Source: Tritrichomonas musculus
Taxonomy: Eukaryota > Parabasalia > Tritrichomonadida > Tritrichomonadidae
Length of the DNA stretch: 64,000 nt
Direction of reading: 5' to 3'
NCBI GenBank assembly: GCA_039105265.1
Contig: JAPFFF010000003.1
Span: 3,472,001-3,536,000 of the forward strand
Shown here: positions 31,142-40,307 of the stretch, in pieces
How positions within the stretch are numbered: position 1 is the stretch's first letter
Layout of the letters: every line of letters begins with the position of its first letter
Translations under genes and position numbers: made by a program
Notes under the pieces: model-generated
Database searches by the model: none
What the model saw: only the letters and a program-made list of their open reading frames with translations
What the model was told of the DNA's origin: nothing

Positions 31142-31455
31142 TGTTATAATTATTATTATTAATATATATTGTCTGATTATTTATATATATGTTTAATTTG
31201 TTTAAAAATACTTAAATGCGATTTAATAATTTTTATTATTATTATCCTTTCCCCCAATTTTTTACCTTTCTATTTATTATCATCAAAAAAAAAACTATGA
31301 AGAAATTCGGCATTCTACAAAATATTTCGGTTTAAATATTCATTTTTATTGAAATTTTACTTCCCTTGCTTTGATTTAATGCAATGCAAATATAGATATC
31401 ATGAATTCTTTACTTCGACCATATAAATATAGAAATTTTTTTCTCAAAATAAAAA
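31142..31455. promoter_or_regulatory. Spacer with TCAAAATAAAA initiator-like box before Rpp30
   Basis: This 314-bp gap follows the Fused-like kinase. It is AT-rich with short TTA and AT microsatellites. The box TCAAAATAAAA at 31444-31454 sits directly before the ATG at 31456, implying a leader of only about 10 nt if A is the start site. Confidence 0.5.
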
Positions 31456-32301
31456 ATGAATTTCGAATTAAATCTACCATATGACCCTTTAAGCACTACG
31501 CATGATTATCTTCGAATGTCTATTGATCGTCTTATTCGATATGGATGGGGAGGTTGTGTATTAACTGTTAATGTAACAACAATGAAAAAGCTTCCTCCTC
31601 CTCCAGATCCACTCCCCCTTTCTGACAGAGCAAAGGCTTATCTTGAACAGCAATATGGACTCTATGTCCTTTCGGACTACCCCAAATTTCCACAGTTTAC
31701 GCGCTTAAATTTAATCACAGCTGAGCCAGTTGAAGTTTCTTTACTTAGCCGTAGTTTGCCAACTCTTAGCTATGATATCGTGAGTGTTACTCCACTTTCT
31801 GATAACGTTTTTAAAGAACTATGCTCCAAAGCTGACATTGACTTGATATCTCTTGACGTCATGAAATACCAACCAAAATCTTGCTGGAAAGAGCTAAAAT
31901 CTGCTGTCAACCGTGATATTGCAATAGAACTTTTATACTCAAACTTTCTTGGAACAGAAGTACAGCAAAAAAATATAATTTCAGCATGTGATAGTATTTG
32001 TCATTCGACAAAAGGAAGAAAGCAAAAAGGTAGGGTTATTTTATTAAGCTGTGGAACTGATGATCCTGACTTAATACGTTCCCCATCTGATGTTAAGAGT
32101 ATTGCACGTTTACTTCAAATTCGAAAATTTAATCAAATAACATCAAAAATGCCCAAAACTGTAATTTCAAGAGGACTAAGTCGTAAATCAAACGCAGGAA
32201 TTATTAGGAAATTAAGGGAAATTCCAGTTGAGCCCTCGTCCAATTCTGATGATGATGATGATGATTTTGATATTGTTATTAAAGATACACCACCAAAATA
32301 G
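31456..32301 (+). CDS. RPP30: RNase P/MRP protein subunit Rpp30 (Rpp1)
   Basis: A 281-residue protein with an ATG start. The TIM-barrel-like fold of Rpp30 is recognised from LSYDIVSVTPLSDNVFKELCSKADIDLISLDV, DIAIELLYSNFLG, RVILLSCGTDDPDLIRSPSDV and ARLLQI, which align in order with human and archaeal p30 (YDvlAVsPl.ekaF..aC..ldVDlIsfD; ViLSSGa..p..lRgPyDV). The protein is a core subunit of nuclear RNase P (tRNA 5' maturation) and RNase MRP (pre-rRNA cleavage). The C-terminal tail is acidic (SDDDDDDFD). No P or MRP RNA gene was found nearby. Confidence 0.93.
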   Translation: MNFELNLPYDPLSTTHDYLRMSIDRLIRYGWGGCVLTVNVTTMKKLPPPPDPLPLSDRAKAYLEQQYGLYVLSDYPKFPQFTRLNLITAEPVEVSLLSRSLPTLSYDIVSVTPLSDNVFKELCSKADIDLISLDVMKYQPKSCWKELKSAVNRDIAIELLYSNFLGTEVQQKNIISACDSICHSTKGRKQKGRVILLSCGTDDPDLIRSPSDVKSIARLLQIRKFNQITSKMPKTVISRGLSRKSNAGIIRKLREIPVEPSSNSDDDDDDFDIVIKDTPPK

Positions 32302-32407
32302 CTCACAAGTTTAAAAGCTTCTTATTATTTGTTATTAAAATATTAATATATGTAAAAAAAAAAAAATCGCTAATTTTAATTTTATACTCATAAAGAACAA
32401 TTTTTAT

Positions 32408-35400
32408 TTAACCTAAATCTTGGCTCCAAAGCCAGAAAAAGCTTGCGCATGTTAAAATTTCTGCTTCTATTTCATCTATAGAATTTATTGTTTTTGATCC
32501 CAAATCTGAAGAATTCTTTTTCTCCAATTCTTTCAAAATATATTCTTTTCGTTGGAGAGGCAATTTCTGGAATATATCTAATACATCAAGATCACAAATT
32601 TGATAAGATTGAAAATATCTGAATCTATACGTAATAGAATCGCAATTTGTCAAAGAATAAAATAATTTAGATAATTCTATTTCTAAATTTCGCATAAGCA
32701 TATAATTTTTTCTTAGTGCTGATGCTTCAAGGAAGCATCCTATTGTGCCGCCAATTGTTGAATACCAAACAGGAAATGGCGAAGTAATTACATCTAAATC
32801 ACATCCACGGTCAACACCCGTAATTACGTCACCAACATTAATGTTATATATTAGCCAAAGCCTGCTCTTTGGATGGTTAAATTCCTTTGGTTTTGTAATT
32901 TGATTTGAGTGTAAATCAGTTTTTTTGTTTGAGCTTTCGGTAGCTTGAGGGCTTATTGGTGAATAATTTGTGTGTGAATTAAAAATGAAAAAATTCCCAA
33001 GTTTATCACCTCCACACCAAACCATTTTTTGGTTTGGAGTAATCATAAAAGGTGATATTTCTGTTGAAATTGGTCTCATTGCACCTTCTTCAGAAACTGG
33101 AAATATTTTGTTATTTGAAATGTCAAAATATAGCAATGTAATAGATTGTTGAATATCTGACACATATATTGAAATTTTTATATTATCGGCACATGAGTAA
33201 ATGTTCGTTATCCTTGTTCCAACATTATCAAGTTTAGCTAATAAAGATAATTTTTGATTGGTAACCATATATACAAAAACTGTATTACAACTACCTATTA
33301 TAACAAAAGGTTCTATCATCATAAATTTTTGATAGGCTGAATAAATTGCATTTGTAACTGATATTGCATTAATTCTGTAAGGTACTAATGTTGATATAAT
33401 CGGATTCAATAATGTATTTGATGAATTTGGATTTTTCCTGATCTCTGACATCCCATTTGAAATAAGATATTTGACGTAACTAAAATCGACTTTATATATA
33501 TTAATACAATCATAATGGCGCTCTCTATTTTGACTATTTGGAAAATGATGAGTTGCAATAGCAAGAAATGAATTGACAGTAAATTCCATTGAGGTTATTG
33601 ATGATTTGCAAAATGAAACTCTGTTGCTATAATTTGCATATGCAATAATATCTGAATCATATTTGATAATTGGTACATAATTACTTGGACAAGTAGAGTC
33701 CACTAAATAAACATCCTTTTGGCATATTATAAGAAGTAATGGTGTTGAAAATTTGCGAAAACGACTATTTGGAGGTTGAATTTTAAACTGATCAACAATT
33801 TTCAACGATAAAATAGGATTTGGAAAACGAGTTCTAATTACATAATAATCGGGATTAATTGGTGTTCTTCCCATGAAATGGTAAATTCCAAAAGTTTTCC
33901 CAGAAATCAAAAAAATATGGCCTGACTGATCCATTGTCATAAATGACGGTGACGATACAGAAAAAGGATGAGGTTTTACTAAATTTTTACCACTTTGAAT
34001 TTCTAAAAGCCACATTCGAGAAGATAAACCAAATCTTATTGTATTTAATTTGATTTTAAATTCTTTAATATGACATGGTGAAATTCCAAGTTGAAGAATT
34101 TGCTTTTTCACAATTTCTTGTTTTTCAAAGTTTAATTCTCCAACATATAAACTGCCATTTTCTAGGCCAACTAATATGCCTAGTGGTTTTTCATTTGTTG
34201 CATCAATAAATTTAATAGAATGAACGCGAAAAGGAAATTTTTCATTAATAATTTTTTCTCGTTCAAGTTCATCGCTAGAGATATTATAAAATACAACAGC
34301 AAATTCAGATTTTTCTTTATATTCTGCTCCTATTACAATATAATCTGAAAGTTCATCTGCATTCGGAGGTGAAATTGTTAAACATGTAGCTGAAAAGTCT
34401 AATTCATCGGAATAAGAAAGTTTTTCGTCACTACTGCCTGTGCCTCCCTTTCTCATTATACTCGTGAAATATAATACATTTTTTTCTGTTATTCTGATAT
34501 TCATACGTTTGGTATAAGCTGTGAAAGCTGTCTTTTCTGGGTATCTATTCGGAGTTAGTTTGTGATCAAGGAATGGTATTGGTGCGGCATTATTTGCTGT
34601 AATCTGAAAAATCTTCATTTGATTATTTGAAAAACAAAATGTGGCAACATCTATGGTCTTTCCTTCTTCATAAAATTGAAGATCTGATTTTTTAAGAAAC
34701 GAACTCTTTCCTTCTTTGACAACTTCAAACAGTTTTGAGCCATTTTCAAATGAAATAATAATATGATCCGTTAATTGTCGATCTTTATTTTCAATCTGCA
34801 AGCTGAACAGTCCAGTAGGCTTTGCAGGTAACTCAATTTCGTGAATTAAAGACAAATGCATCCCTTGGCGAAATGTTATTAGTTCATTATCAACGTACGA
34901 AAATGCTTGTGGAGCAAAATTCATTGGTGATTCAGATGATACTAATTTTGGGTTATAAATTGAAATATTCGAAAGCCCAATTGTTGAAAATAAAAATGGC
35001 ATTGTACTTTTGCTGTTAATATTGAAAATTATATGATCATGACATTTGTTAACTAAAAGAATGTTATTTCCATCTAAGTTAAAAATTTTTATAATCATGT
35101 TGATATTTTCTGGGTTTCTGATGAGAGTTAATTTAAGATCTGATTGTAACCGCAAAATTGCTCCTTTTTGCGTAAGTACTAAAACATCTGATGGAGCAAT
35201 TGGTGTATGAAAGACAATTGGATCAAATGGAAATTCAGAAGGAAATATTATATCAGTATCTGAATTTGTTGATTGACATTTTAGGCTATTTTTTGTACAA
35301 AATATTATACCATCTTGACCAAAAGGAAAAGAATAAAAAATCCCATCATAATTATTTTCATAGTTTCGTTTATCTTCGATTTCAAACGGTTTAGTGCGAT

Positions 35401-35938
35401 AAATCACTACATTTAGTCCTGTTTCAATTCTACAAAAGCAATCTTTATATACAGGAAATGACTGCAAAACTGATGTGCAAGGTTTAAAGTTAAAAATTAA
35501 TTGAGATTGTGATTTATTAATTTCGAAGCCGCATAGACCACCATGAAAACAAGAAATAATTAGTTGGCCATCTTCATAATAGCCATAATCAGGTGTTATA
35601 CAAAAATTTGGAAGTTCAAAGTGATTAATTGAAATAAATATATTTTCGGTTTCTGAATATTGGAAATGAATAATATCAGTATCGCGTATGACAAAAAAAG
35701 TGTCTATGCCATCAATATTTGGGCCAATACAAATGTAAAATGCTTTGGAAAATAAATGTTGGTGATGTTTCGATTGAAGTGTTATTGGTTTTTTATGATC
35801 ATTCAAAGAGAATATTTCAAATGAAGTGTACAAATTAAATAAATATAGTGTTTGCTCTTCTTTTGGTAAAAATCGTCCCTTTACTAAGTTGAAAATATTG
35901 AGGGACCTAAAAAGGGTCTTATGGAACATCTTAAACAT
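32408..35938 (-). CDS. SF3B3/Rse1-like splicing factor (CPSF160/DDB1 family)
   Basis: A 1176-residue single-exon gene with an ATG start, close to the usual 1200 residues of SF3B3. The N-terminus (FHKTLFRSLNIFNLVKGRF..EEQTLYLF) matches the first strand of the family, where each protein opens with 'L.r.tgi...v.GnF'. The C-terminal domain is clearest: WYSTIGGTIGCFLEAS near 1090, then a helical end YRFRYFQSYQICDLDVLDIF, corresponding to 'SyyfPvknviDGDLCEqF' of SF3B3. Between lie beta-propeller strands. SF3B3 is the scaffold of the U2 snRNP SF3b complex that holds the branch-point region. Divergence is high, so CPSF160 or DDB1 cannot be fully excluded, but the YFQSYQICDLDVLDIF element favours SF3B3. 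Confidence 0.75.
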   Translation of the reverse strand: MFKMFHKTLFRSLNIFNLVKGRFLPKEEQTLYLFNLYTSFEIFSLNDHKKPITLQSKHHQHLFSKAFYICIGPNIDGIDTFFVIRDTDIIHFQYSETENIFISINHFELPNFCITPDYGYYEDGQLIISCFHGGLCGFEINKSQSQLIFNFKPCTSVLQSFPVYKDCFCRIETGLNVVIYRTKPFEIEDKRNYENNYDGIFYSFPFGQDGIIFCTKNSLKCQSTNSDTDIIFPSEFPFDPIVFHTPIAPSDVLVLTQKGAILRLQSDLKLTLIRNPENINMIIKIFNLDGNNILLVNKCHDHIIFNINSKSTMPFLFSTIGLSNISIYNPKLVSSESPMNFAPQAFSYVDNELITFRQGMHLSLIHEIELPAKPTGLFSLQIENKDRQLTDHIIISFENGSKLFEVVKEGKSSFLKKSDLQFYEEGKTIDVATFCFSNNQMKIFQITANNAAPIPFLDHKLTPNRYPEKTAFTAYTKRMNIRITEKNVLYFTSIMRKGGTGSSDEKLSYSDELDFSATCLTISPPNADELSDYIVIGAEYKEKSEFAVVFYNISSDELEREKIINEKFPFRVHSIKFIDATNEKPLGILVGLENGSLYVGELNFEKQEIVKKQILQLGISPCHIKEFKIKLNTIRFGLSSRMWLLEIQSGKNLVKPHPFSVSSPSFMTMDQSGHIFLISGKTFGIYHFMGRTPINPDYYVIRTRFPNPILSLKIVDQFKIQPPNSRFRKFSTPLLLIICQKDVYLVDSTCPSNYVPIIKYDSDIIAYANYSNRVSFCKSSITSMEFTVNSFLAIATHHFPNSQNRERHYDCINIYKVDFSYVKYLISNGMSEIRKNPNSSNTLLNPIISTLVPYRINAISVTNAIYSAYQKFMMIEPFVIIGSCNTVFVYMVTNQKLSLLAKLDNVGTRITNIYSCADNIKISIYVSDIQQSITLLYFDISNNKIFPVSEEGAMRPISTEISPFMITPNQKMVWCGGDKLGNFFIFNSHTNYSPISPQATESSNKKTDLHSNQITKPKEFNHPKSRLWLIYNINVGDVITGVDRGCDLDVITSPFPVWYSTIGGTIGCFLEASALRKNYMLMRNLEIELSKLFYSLTNCDSITYRFRYFQSYQICDLDVLDIFQKLPLQRKEYILKELEKKNSSDLGSKTINSIDEIEAEILTCASFFWLWSQDLG

Positions 35939-36272
35939 TTTGTTGATGATTTTAGATTATATTCTGATCGCTTATGACTAAATTATTCAAATAAACTTTT
36001 TGATTATATAAAATTCAATTGATTATTAAAATTTTCAATGAGTTTTTTGATTTTTATTTGAATCACAAATTGTTATGAATTAATTTAAGCAAATAAATAA
36101 GGTTTAATCATCCTATAGGGGATAAATAAGGATTAATCAAATTTATACCCTATATACTTATGTTATCTATCTTCTATTGATAAAATATAGGTAAAAAAGA
36201 AAAAAGAAACTGATATGCAAATTATGGAAAAAAAGATAAGCAAATATAAGGACCACACTTTTTTACTTAGAT
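35939..36272. repeat. Upstream region of SF3B3-like gene with an imperfect direct repeat
   Basis: This 334-bp gap holds an approximate 30-bp-spaced direct repeat: AAATAAATAAGGTTTAATCA at 36091-36110 and GATAAATAAGGATTAATCAA at 36121-36140. Between them is the near-palindrome ATCCTATAGGGGAT. It lies about 150 bp upstream of the SF3B3-like start and just beyond the 3' end of PGK. Confidence 0.6.
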
Positions 36273-37544
36273 TTAATTAAGGACGGATTTGTCACTGAGG
36301 TGGCTAAGTCCTGGCATTTCACCTCCTTCAAGAAGTTGGAGAGATGCGCCACCACCTGTTGAGATGTGGGAAAGTTTTTCGGCATATCCCCATTTCATGG
36401 CGCAAGCACCACAGTCACCACCACCGATAACAACAAGAGCACCACGTGCTTTGGCAGCAGCGCATGCTTCAAGGGTATCGCGGGTTCCCTTTTGGAAGTG
36501 TTCCCATTCATAAACGCCGCATGGTCCGTTCCAGATGATAGTGTTAGCACGTCCGATAGCTTCGGCATAGTCCTTAACGGTTGCTGGTCCTGCATCAAGA
36601 CCCATCCATCCGTCTGGAATTCCTTCTTCAAGGGAGAAGACCTTAACTTCAGCATCTTCAGCGAATTTGTTTCCGCAGAGGTAATCCTTGCAAAGGTGAA
36701 GTTTAACTCCTTTATCTTGAGCCTTCTTGAGTAATTCTGGGACGATTTTAGCTCCTTCTTCATCGAAACGTGAGTTTCCGATTTTAGCGTTGAAACCAAC
36801 TTTCATGAAGGTGTAAACCATAGCACCAGTGATGATCATTTCATCAACTTTGTCAAGTAAGTTGTTGATAAGCTTGATCTTATCAGTAACTTTGGCACCA
36901 CCAAGGATTGAAAGAAGTGGCTTCTTTGGTGATTCGACGATTGGAACGAATGCATCAAGTTCGCGTTTGATTAAGTTTCCAGCAGCGCGGATTGGAAGGT
37001 TAACTCCGACCATTGATGAGTGAGCACGGTGAGCAGTTCCGAAAGCATCGTTGATGTAAACATCACCGTAAGATGTAAGGTGTTTACGGAATTCTTCAAC
37101 CTTAGCTGGGTCAGCCTTGATCTTGTTGCCATTTTCATCTTTGACTGATCCTTCTTCTTCGATATGGAAACGAACGTTTTCAAGAAGGATGATTGATCCC
37201 TTGGCTGGGGCCTTAACAGCAGCATCAACCTTTGGGCCAACGCATTCATCGATGAATGTAACTGGTTTTCCTAAGAGTTCTTGAAGCTTTTCAGCAACTG
37301 GGCGAAGTGAGTATTTTTCAACTTTCTTTCCATCTGGACGTCCAAGGTGGGAAAGGAGAACAATGCTGTTAGCTCCCTTTTCGAAAATTTCATTGATTGT
37401 TGGGATTGTTGCAGTGATACGTTGATTGTTAGAAATCTTTCCATCCTTTCCGAATGGAACGTTGTAGTCGACACGCATTACAACACGTTTTCCTCCGAGT
37501 TGCTTTTGTGTAAGGTCATGAAGTGTAAGCTTATTTCCGAGCAT
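36273..37544 (-). CDS. PGK: Phosphoglycerate kinase
   Basis: A 423-residue enzyme with an ATG start, the normal length for the family. It converts 1,3-bisphosphoglycerate plus ADP to 3-phosphoglycerate plus ATP in glycolysis. Diagnostic stretches are RVDYNVPFG at about 24-32, LLSHLGRPDG, LLENVRFH at about 119-126, GGAKVTDKI, the nucleotide loop region NGPCGVYEWE, and the C-terminal VVIGGGDCGA then STGGGASLQLLEG. The N-terminus has no long targeting extension, consistent with cytosolic glycolysis in parabasalids. Codon use is much more GC-rich than its neighbours, as expected for a highly expressed gene. A perfect 10-bp hairpin and two overlapping TCACTT initiator-like boxes lie immediately upstream (37555-37591). 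Confidence 0.98.
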   Translation of the reverse strand: MLGNKLTLHDLTQKQLGGKRVVMRVDYNVPFGKDGKISNNQRITATIPTINEIFEKGANSIVLLSHLGRPDGKKVEKYSLRPVAEKLQELLGKPVTFIDECVGPKVDAAVKAPAKGSIILLENVRFHIEEEGSVKDENGNKIKADPAKVEEFRKHLTSYGDVYINDAFGTAHRAHSSMVGVNLPIRAAGNLIKRELDAFVPIVESPKKPLLSILGGAKVTDKIKLINNLLDKVDEMIITGAMVYTFMKVGFNAKIGNSRFDEEGAKIVPELLKKAQDKGVKLHLCKDYLCGNKFAEDAEVKVFSLEEGIPDGWMGLDAGPATVKDYAEAIGRANTIIWNGPCGVYEWEHFQKGTRDTLEACAAAKARGALVVIGGGDCGACAMKWGYAEKLSHISTGGGASLQLLEGGEMPGLSHLSDKSVLN

Positions 37545-37554
37545 AGCACCTAAA

Positions 37555-37591
37555 AAGTGAAGTGACTATCTATTTACAAATTAGATAGTCA
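37555..37591 (-). promoter_or_regulatory. PGK core promoter: overlapping TCACTT boxes plus 10-bp inverted repeat
   Basis: On the minus strand, TGACTATCTA and its exact complement (37582-37591 and 37563-37572) flank a 9-nt spacer. The inner end of the downstream arm runs into TCACTTCACTT (37555-37565), and the ATG follows about 11 bp later. TCACTT matches the TCA(+1)-type initiator of trichomonads. The palindrome is placed like an operator over the start site. Confidence 0.6.
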
Positions 37592-38646
37592 TATGATATT
37601 AGAAAAAGTTCAATCGATATAATCATTTTTATATCATTTAAATTTCTTGAAAAAGTTGTACATTCGCCTTTCATTGTTCTTAAAATGCTATTAAAATAAA
37701 TATTGGTCTTATTTGAATTCATTTTGTTAAATGTGTATTTTCATAAAAAAAAAAAAAAATTGTGTTGTTCTAAAAAAGTTGCATATTCATATTCTTTTTC
37801 TATGAAAAAAACTAAAATAAAAGAGAATCATTTTTAATTTTTCTTTCTTATGATTGCATTCATATATATATTTGTTTGTTGTGTAAATATCATATATTAC
37901 ATATAACAAATTTCGGAGAAAAATCGATATTCTTATTGGAAGATAAATTCATATCTCAATCGTTTTTTTTTGTTTTCAAAAAATGAAAGGTTTATTAATT
38001 CACAAATGTTTTTCATTATAGTTTCTCCTTATATTTTCACTAAAACTGATCTAAATTACCTTGGTGATGTCAAGTCTTTGTATTTATGCATTTTTAAACA
38101 TTTATCTATTGATTGAAAATGGATAAATAATCTATACATGCATTTATTCAATGGATTTAAATAATGGATTTTAAAAAAGGTAATTTGAAATATTATATAG
38201 CATGATATAAATGTTTTTTACGTAAATTTATGAAGTCCATTTGTTTGAAAGTTTTAATTAATAAGACTTAAAATTAAATATCCAAAAAAGGTAAAGAATA
38301 TAAATTAATATTTAGGTAAATGTAATGCGTTCCATTTTGCCAAAAAATCGTATGAATGATTGAGCAAGAAATTATGAGAACTTTTTGATGGGTTAACGTA
38401 CGATATTCTATAAACGTAATAAATCAAAAATTAAAAAAGATTTGATTTTATAATAAAATTTGATTTGATCTATTAATACTGAATAAAGACTCGATTTTTT
38501 TTTGAATGCAATTCTTTCAAATTTTTATCAAATTTGTTAGAATTGAAATTATGAATTTTTTTTATTTTTGTTAAATGTTTAATTGAAAAATTCAATTTAT
38601 TCAAATTTTGATGATTTAATCTTTATAGTAAATTCAAACAGAGATA
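37592..38646. other. Long AT-rich divergent intergenic region
   Basis: About 1.05 kb upstream of both PGK (-) and an ARM-like gene (+). It contains A, T and AT runs and chance short frames. TTCAAACA at 38634-38641 lies just before the ARM-like ATG. I see no RNA gene or mobile element. Confidence 0.5.
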
Positions 38647-39978
38647 ATGCAATTATCAATATGTGCTCGCAGAGAAAATCGATTTTTTGATGATCATTCT
38701 TCATATTGTTATATGTCATCGGCAAAAGAAAGTGACGTGCAATTCTCAAACTCAAATTTAAATTTACATAACAATATAAAAACACTTTTTGAAAAGCTCT
38801 TGGATAATGAAAGTTCTATCGATACAATATCAGAGTGTTTGATCTTTCTAAATAATTCAATTCAGTCTAACTCAAACATTTTATTGCCTTATTTAACAAT
38901 AGATATTGTCATGTCAATTTATAATCTGAGTCCAATTAAGCCATATATCTGTTGCTCCATTTATCAATTTTTTAATTGTCTCATGAAAAAGTACCCAAAA
39001 AAATTCTATCCTTTATTTCTCAAATTAAATATATATAAATCGACAATTGAAAATATTGTTCCTGGAATTGATCGTTTCTCATATCGATGGATATTATTAT
39101 TTATTTGTGAAACGATACAAAGTATAACAGTTTCAATTATTCATCTAATTGAATGTGGAATAATCAAACAACTTAATGAAATGGATCCAAATGAGAATAC
39201 TGATCAACTTCTTATTATTTTTTCGAATATTTTAATGGCAAATGAGGTCAATGATTATTCTACTGTATCTAACGTATTTAATTATTTATCAGCAGGTCGA
39301 GTAACTACTGTTGTTAATGCGTTATACTATATTCATAAATGCTTACAAAAGCATGAGAATGATATTATTTGGAAATTTGCTATTTTTGATTCACGTCTCT
39401 CTTTTTTACTGGAATCTTTTGGATCATATATAGTTTCAGATGCTATATTTTGTTATACTTTAATATGCAGTTATGGCGATGAGCCAATATCAATGTTAAT
39501 TAGTGAAGGTACAATATTACTTAAGATAATTAGTTTTATTTATGATACAATCCAAAATGCAGCATTAGATCAAAGCAAATATTATGCTCTTGTTGATAGT
39601 TATAAATTATCATTAGCCGCCCTCGATTTTATTTTTTCAATGATTGCAAATGCTAAAAATGAAGAAAACATAACTCATATATACAAAATTTTTATTGATT
39701 TGGATTTTACAAGTAAGATTCAAATCTTTAATTTCCCATGTAAAGAGAAAATATGCCAAATTGCTTTAGTTCTCTTAGGTAAAATAAATCGTGATCAGGC
39801 TAAAAGACTATTTACCGTCGTATTTTTTGAAATAATTGCTCAAGTAATGGTTAATGATGATGAAAAATTTGAAAATTTTGATTTGACATTAACCATTTCA
39901 AAAGAACGATTTGCACAAGATGAAGAATTTGTTAATTTGATTGATGATATTCAAAGTAGGTATTGTTTAGATTTTTAA
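38647..39978 (+). CDS. ARM-like helical protein, function unknown
   Basis: A 443-residue single-exon gene with an ATG start. It consists of amphipathic helices with segments such as DALFCYTLICSYGDEPI-like repeats and SLAALDFIFSMIANAK that fit ARM/HEAT folds. No other domain is recognisable. A second in-frame ATG (MSSAKESDV, residue 23) could be the real start, since the first 22 residues (MQLSICARRENRFFDD) look less like the rest. The gene belongs to the same loose class as those at 17121, 18891 and 61682. Function unknown. Confidence 0.65.
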   Translation: MQLSICARRENRFFDDHSSYCYMSSAKESDVQFSNSNLNLHNNIKTLFEKLLDNESSIDTISECLIFLNNSIQSNSNILLPYLTIDIVMSIYNLSPIKPYICCSIYQFFNCLMKKYPKKFYPLFLKLNIYKSTIENIVPGIDRFSYRWILLFICETIQSITVSIIHLIECGIIKQLNEMDPNENTDQLLIIFSNILMANEVNDYSTVSNVFNYLSAGRVTTVVNALYYIHKCLQKHENDIIWKFAIFDSRLSFLLESFGSYIVSDAIFCYTLICSYGDEPISMLISEGTILLKIISFIYDTIQNAALDQSKYYALVDSYKLSLAALDFIFSMIANAKNEENITHIYKIFIDLDFTSKIQIFNFPCKEKICQIALVLLGKINRDQAKRLFTVVFFEIIAQVMVNDDEKFENFDLTLTISKERFAQDEEFVNLIDDIQSRYCLDF

Positions 39979-40307
39979 TAAATGAGTTTTTTTTAGATTA
40001 TCCAAATCTCATAAAAATTTTCTTTTCATATTTAACTTTTTAAAAGATAATTATTGGGACATTTGTTTATTTAAAATAGATGTTTCCAGTTTTTGAAGGG
40101 TGGTTTATAGATAAATTGACATTTAAACTTTTTGAATTTATTTAAAAATCTATTATCTATAATTCTTATAAGCATGCATAAAATTGCTTTATAATTTATA
40201 TTTTTATTAAAAGATAAAATAAAAATTTTTTCATATATTAAATTTTTTGAGATAAATTATTCAAATATCATATTTTCAAAAAGAAATCCAAAAATATATT
40301 TAACTAA
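39979..40307. other. AT-rich spacer, nothing recognised
   Basis: A 329-bp gap between two plus-strand genes. TTTTCAAAAAG near 40273 could be the initiator of the downstream gene. No ORF, repeat or RNA gene was seen. Confidence 0.4.

Noticed and set aside
31456-32301. Archaeal-type lateral transfer of Rpp30
   Set aside because: Rpp30 is shared by archaea and eukaryotes by descent; nothing here suggests transfer.
36289-36734. Plus-strand frames opposite PGK
   Set aside because: They arise from the strong codon bias of PGK on the other strand.
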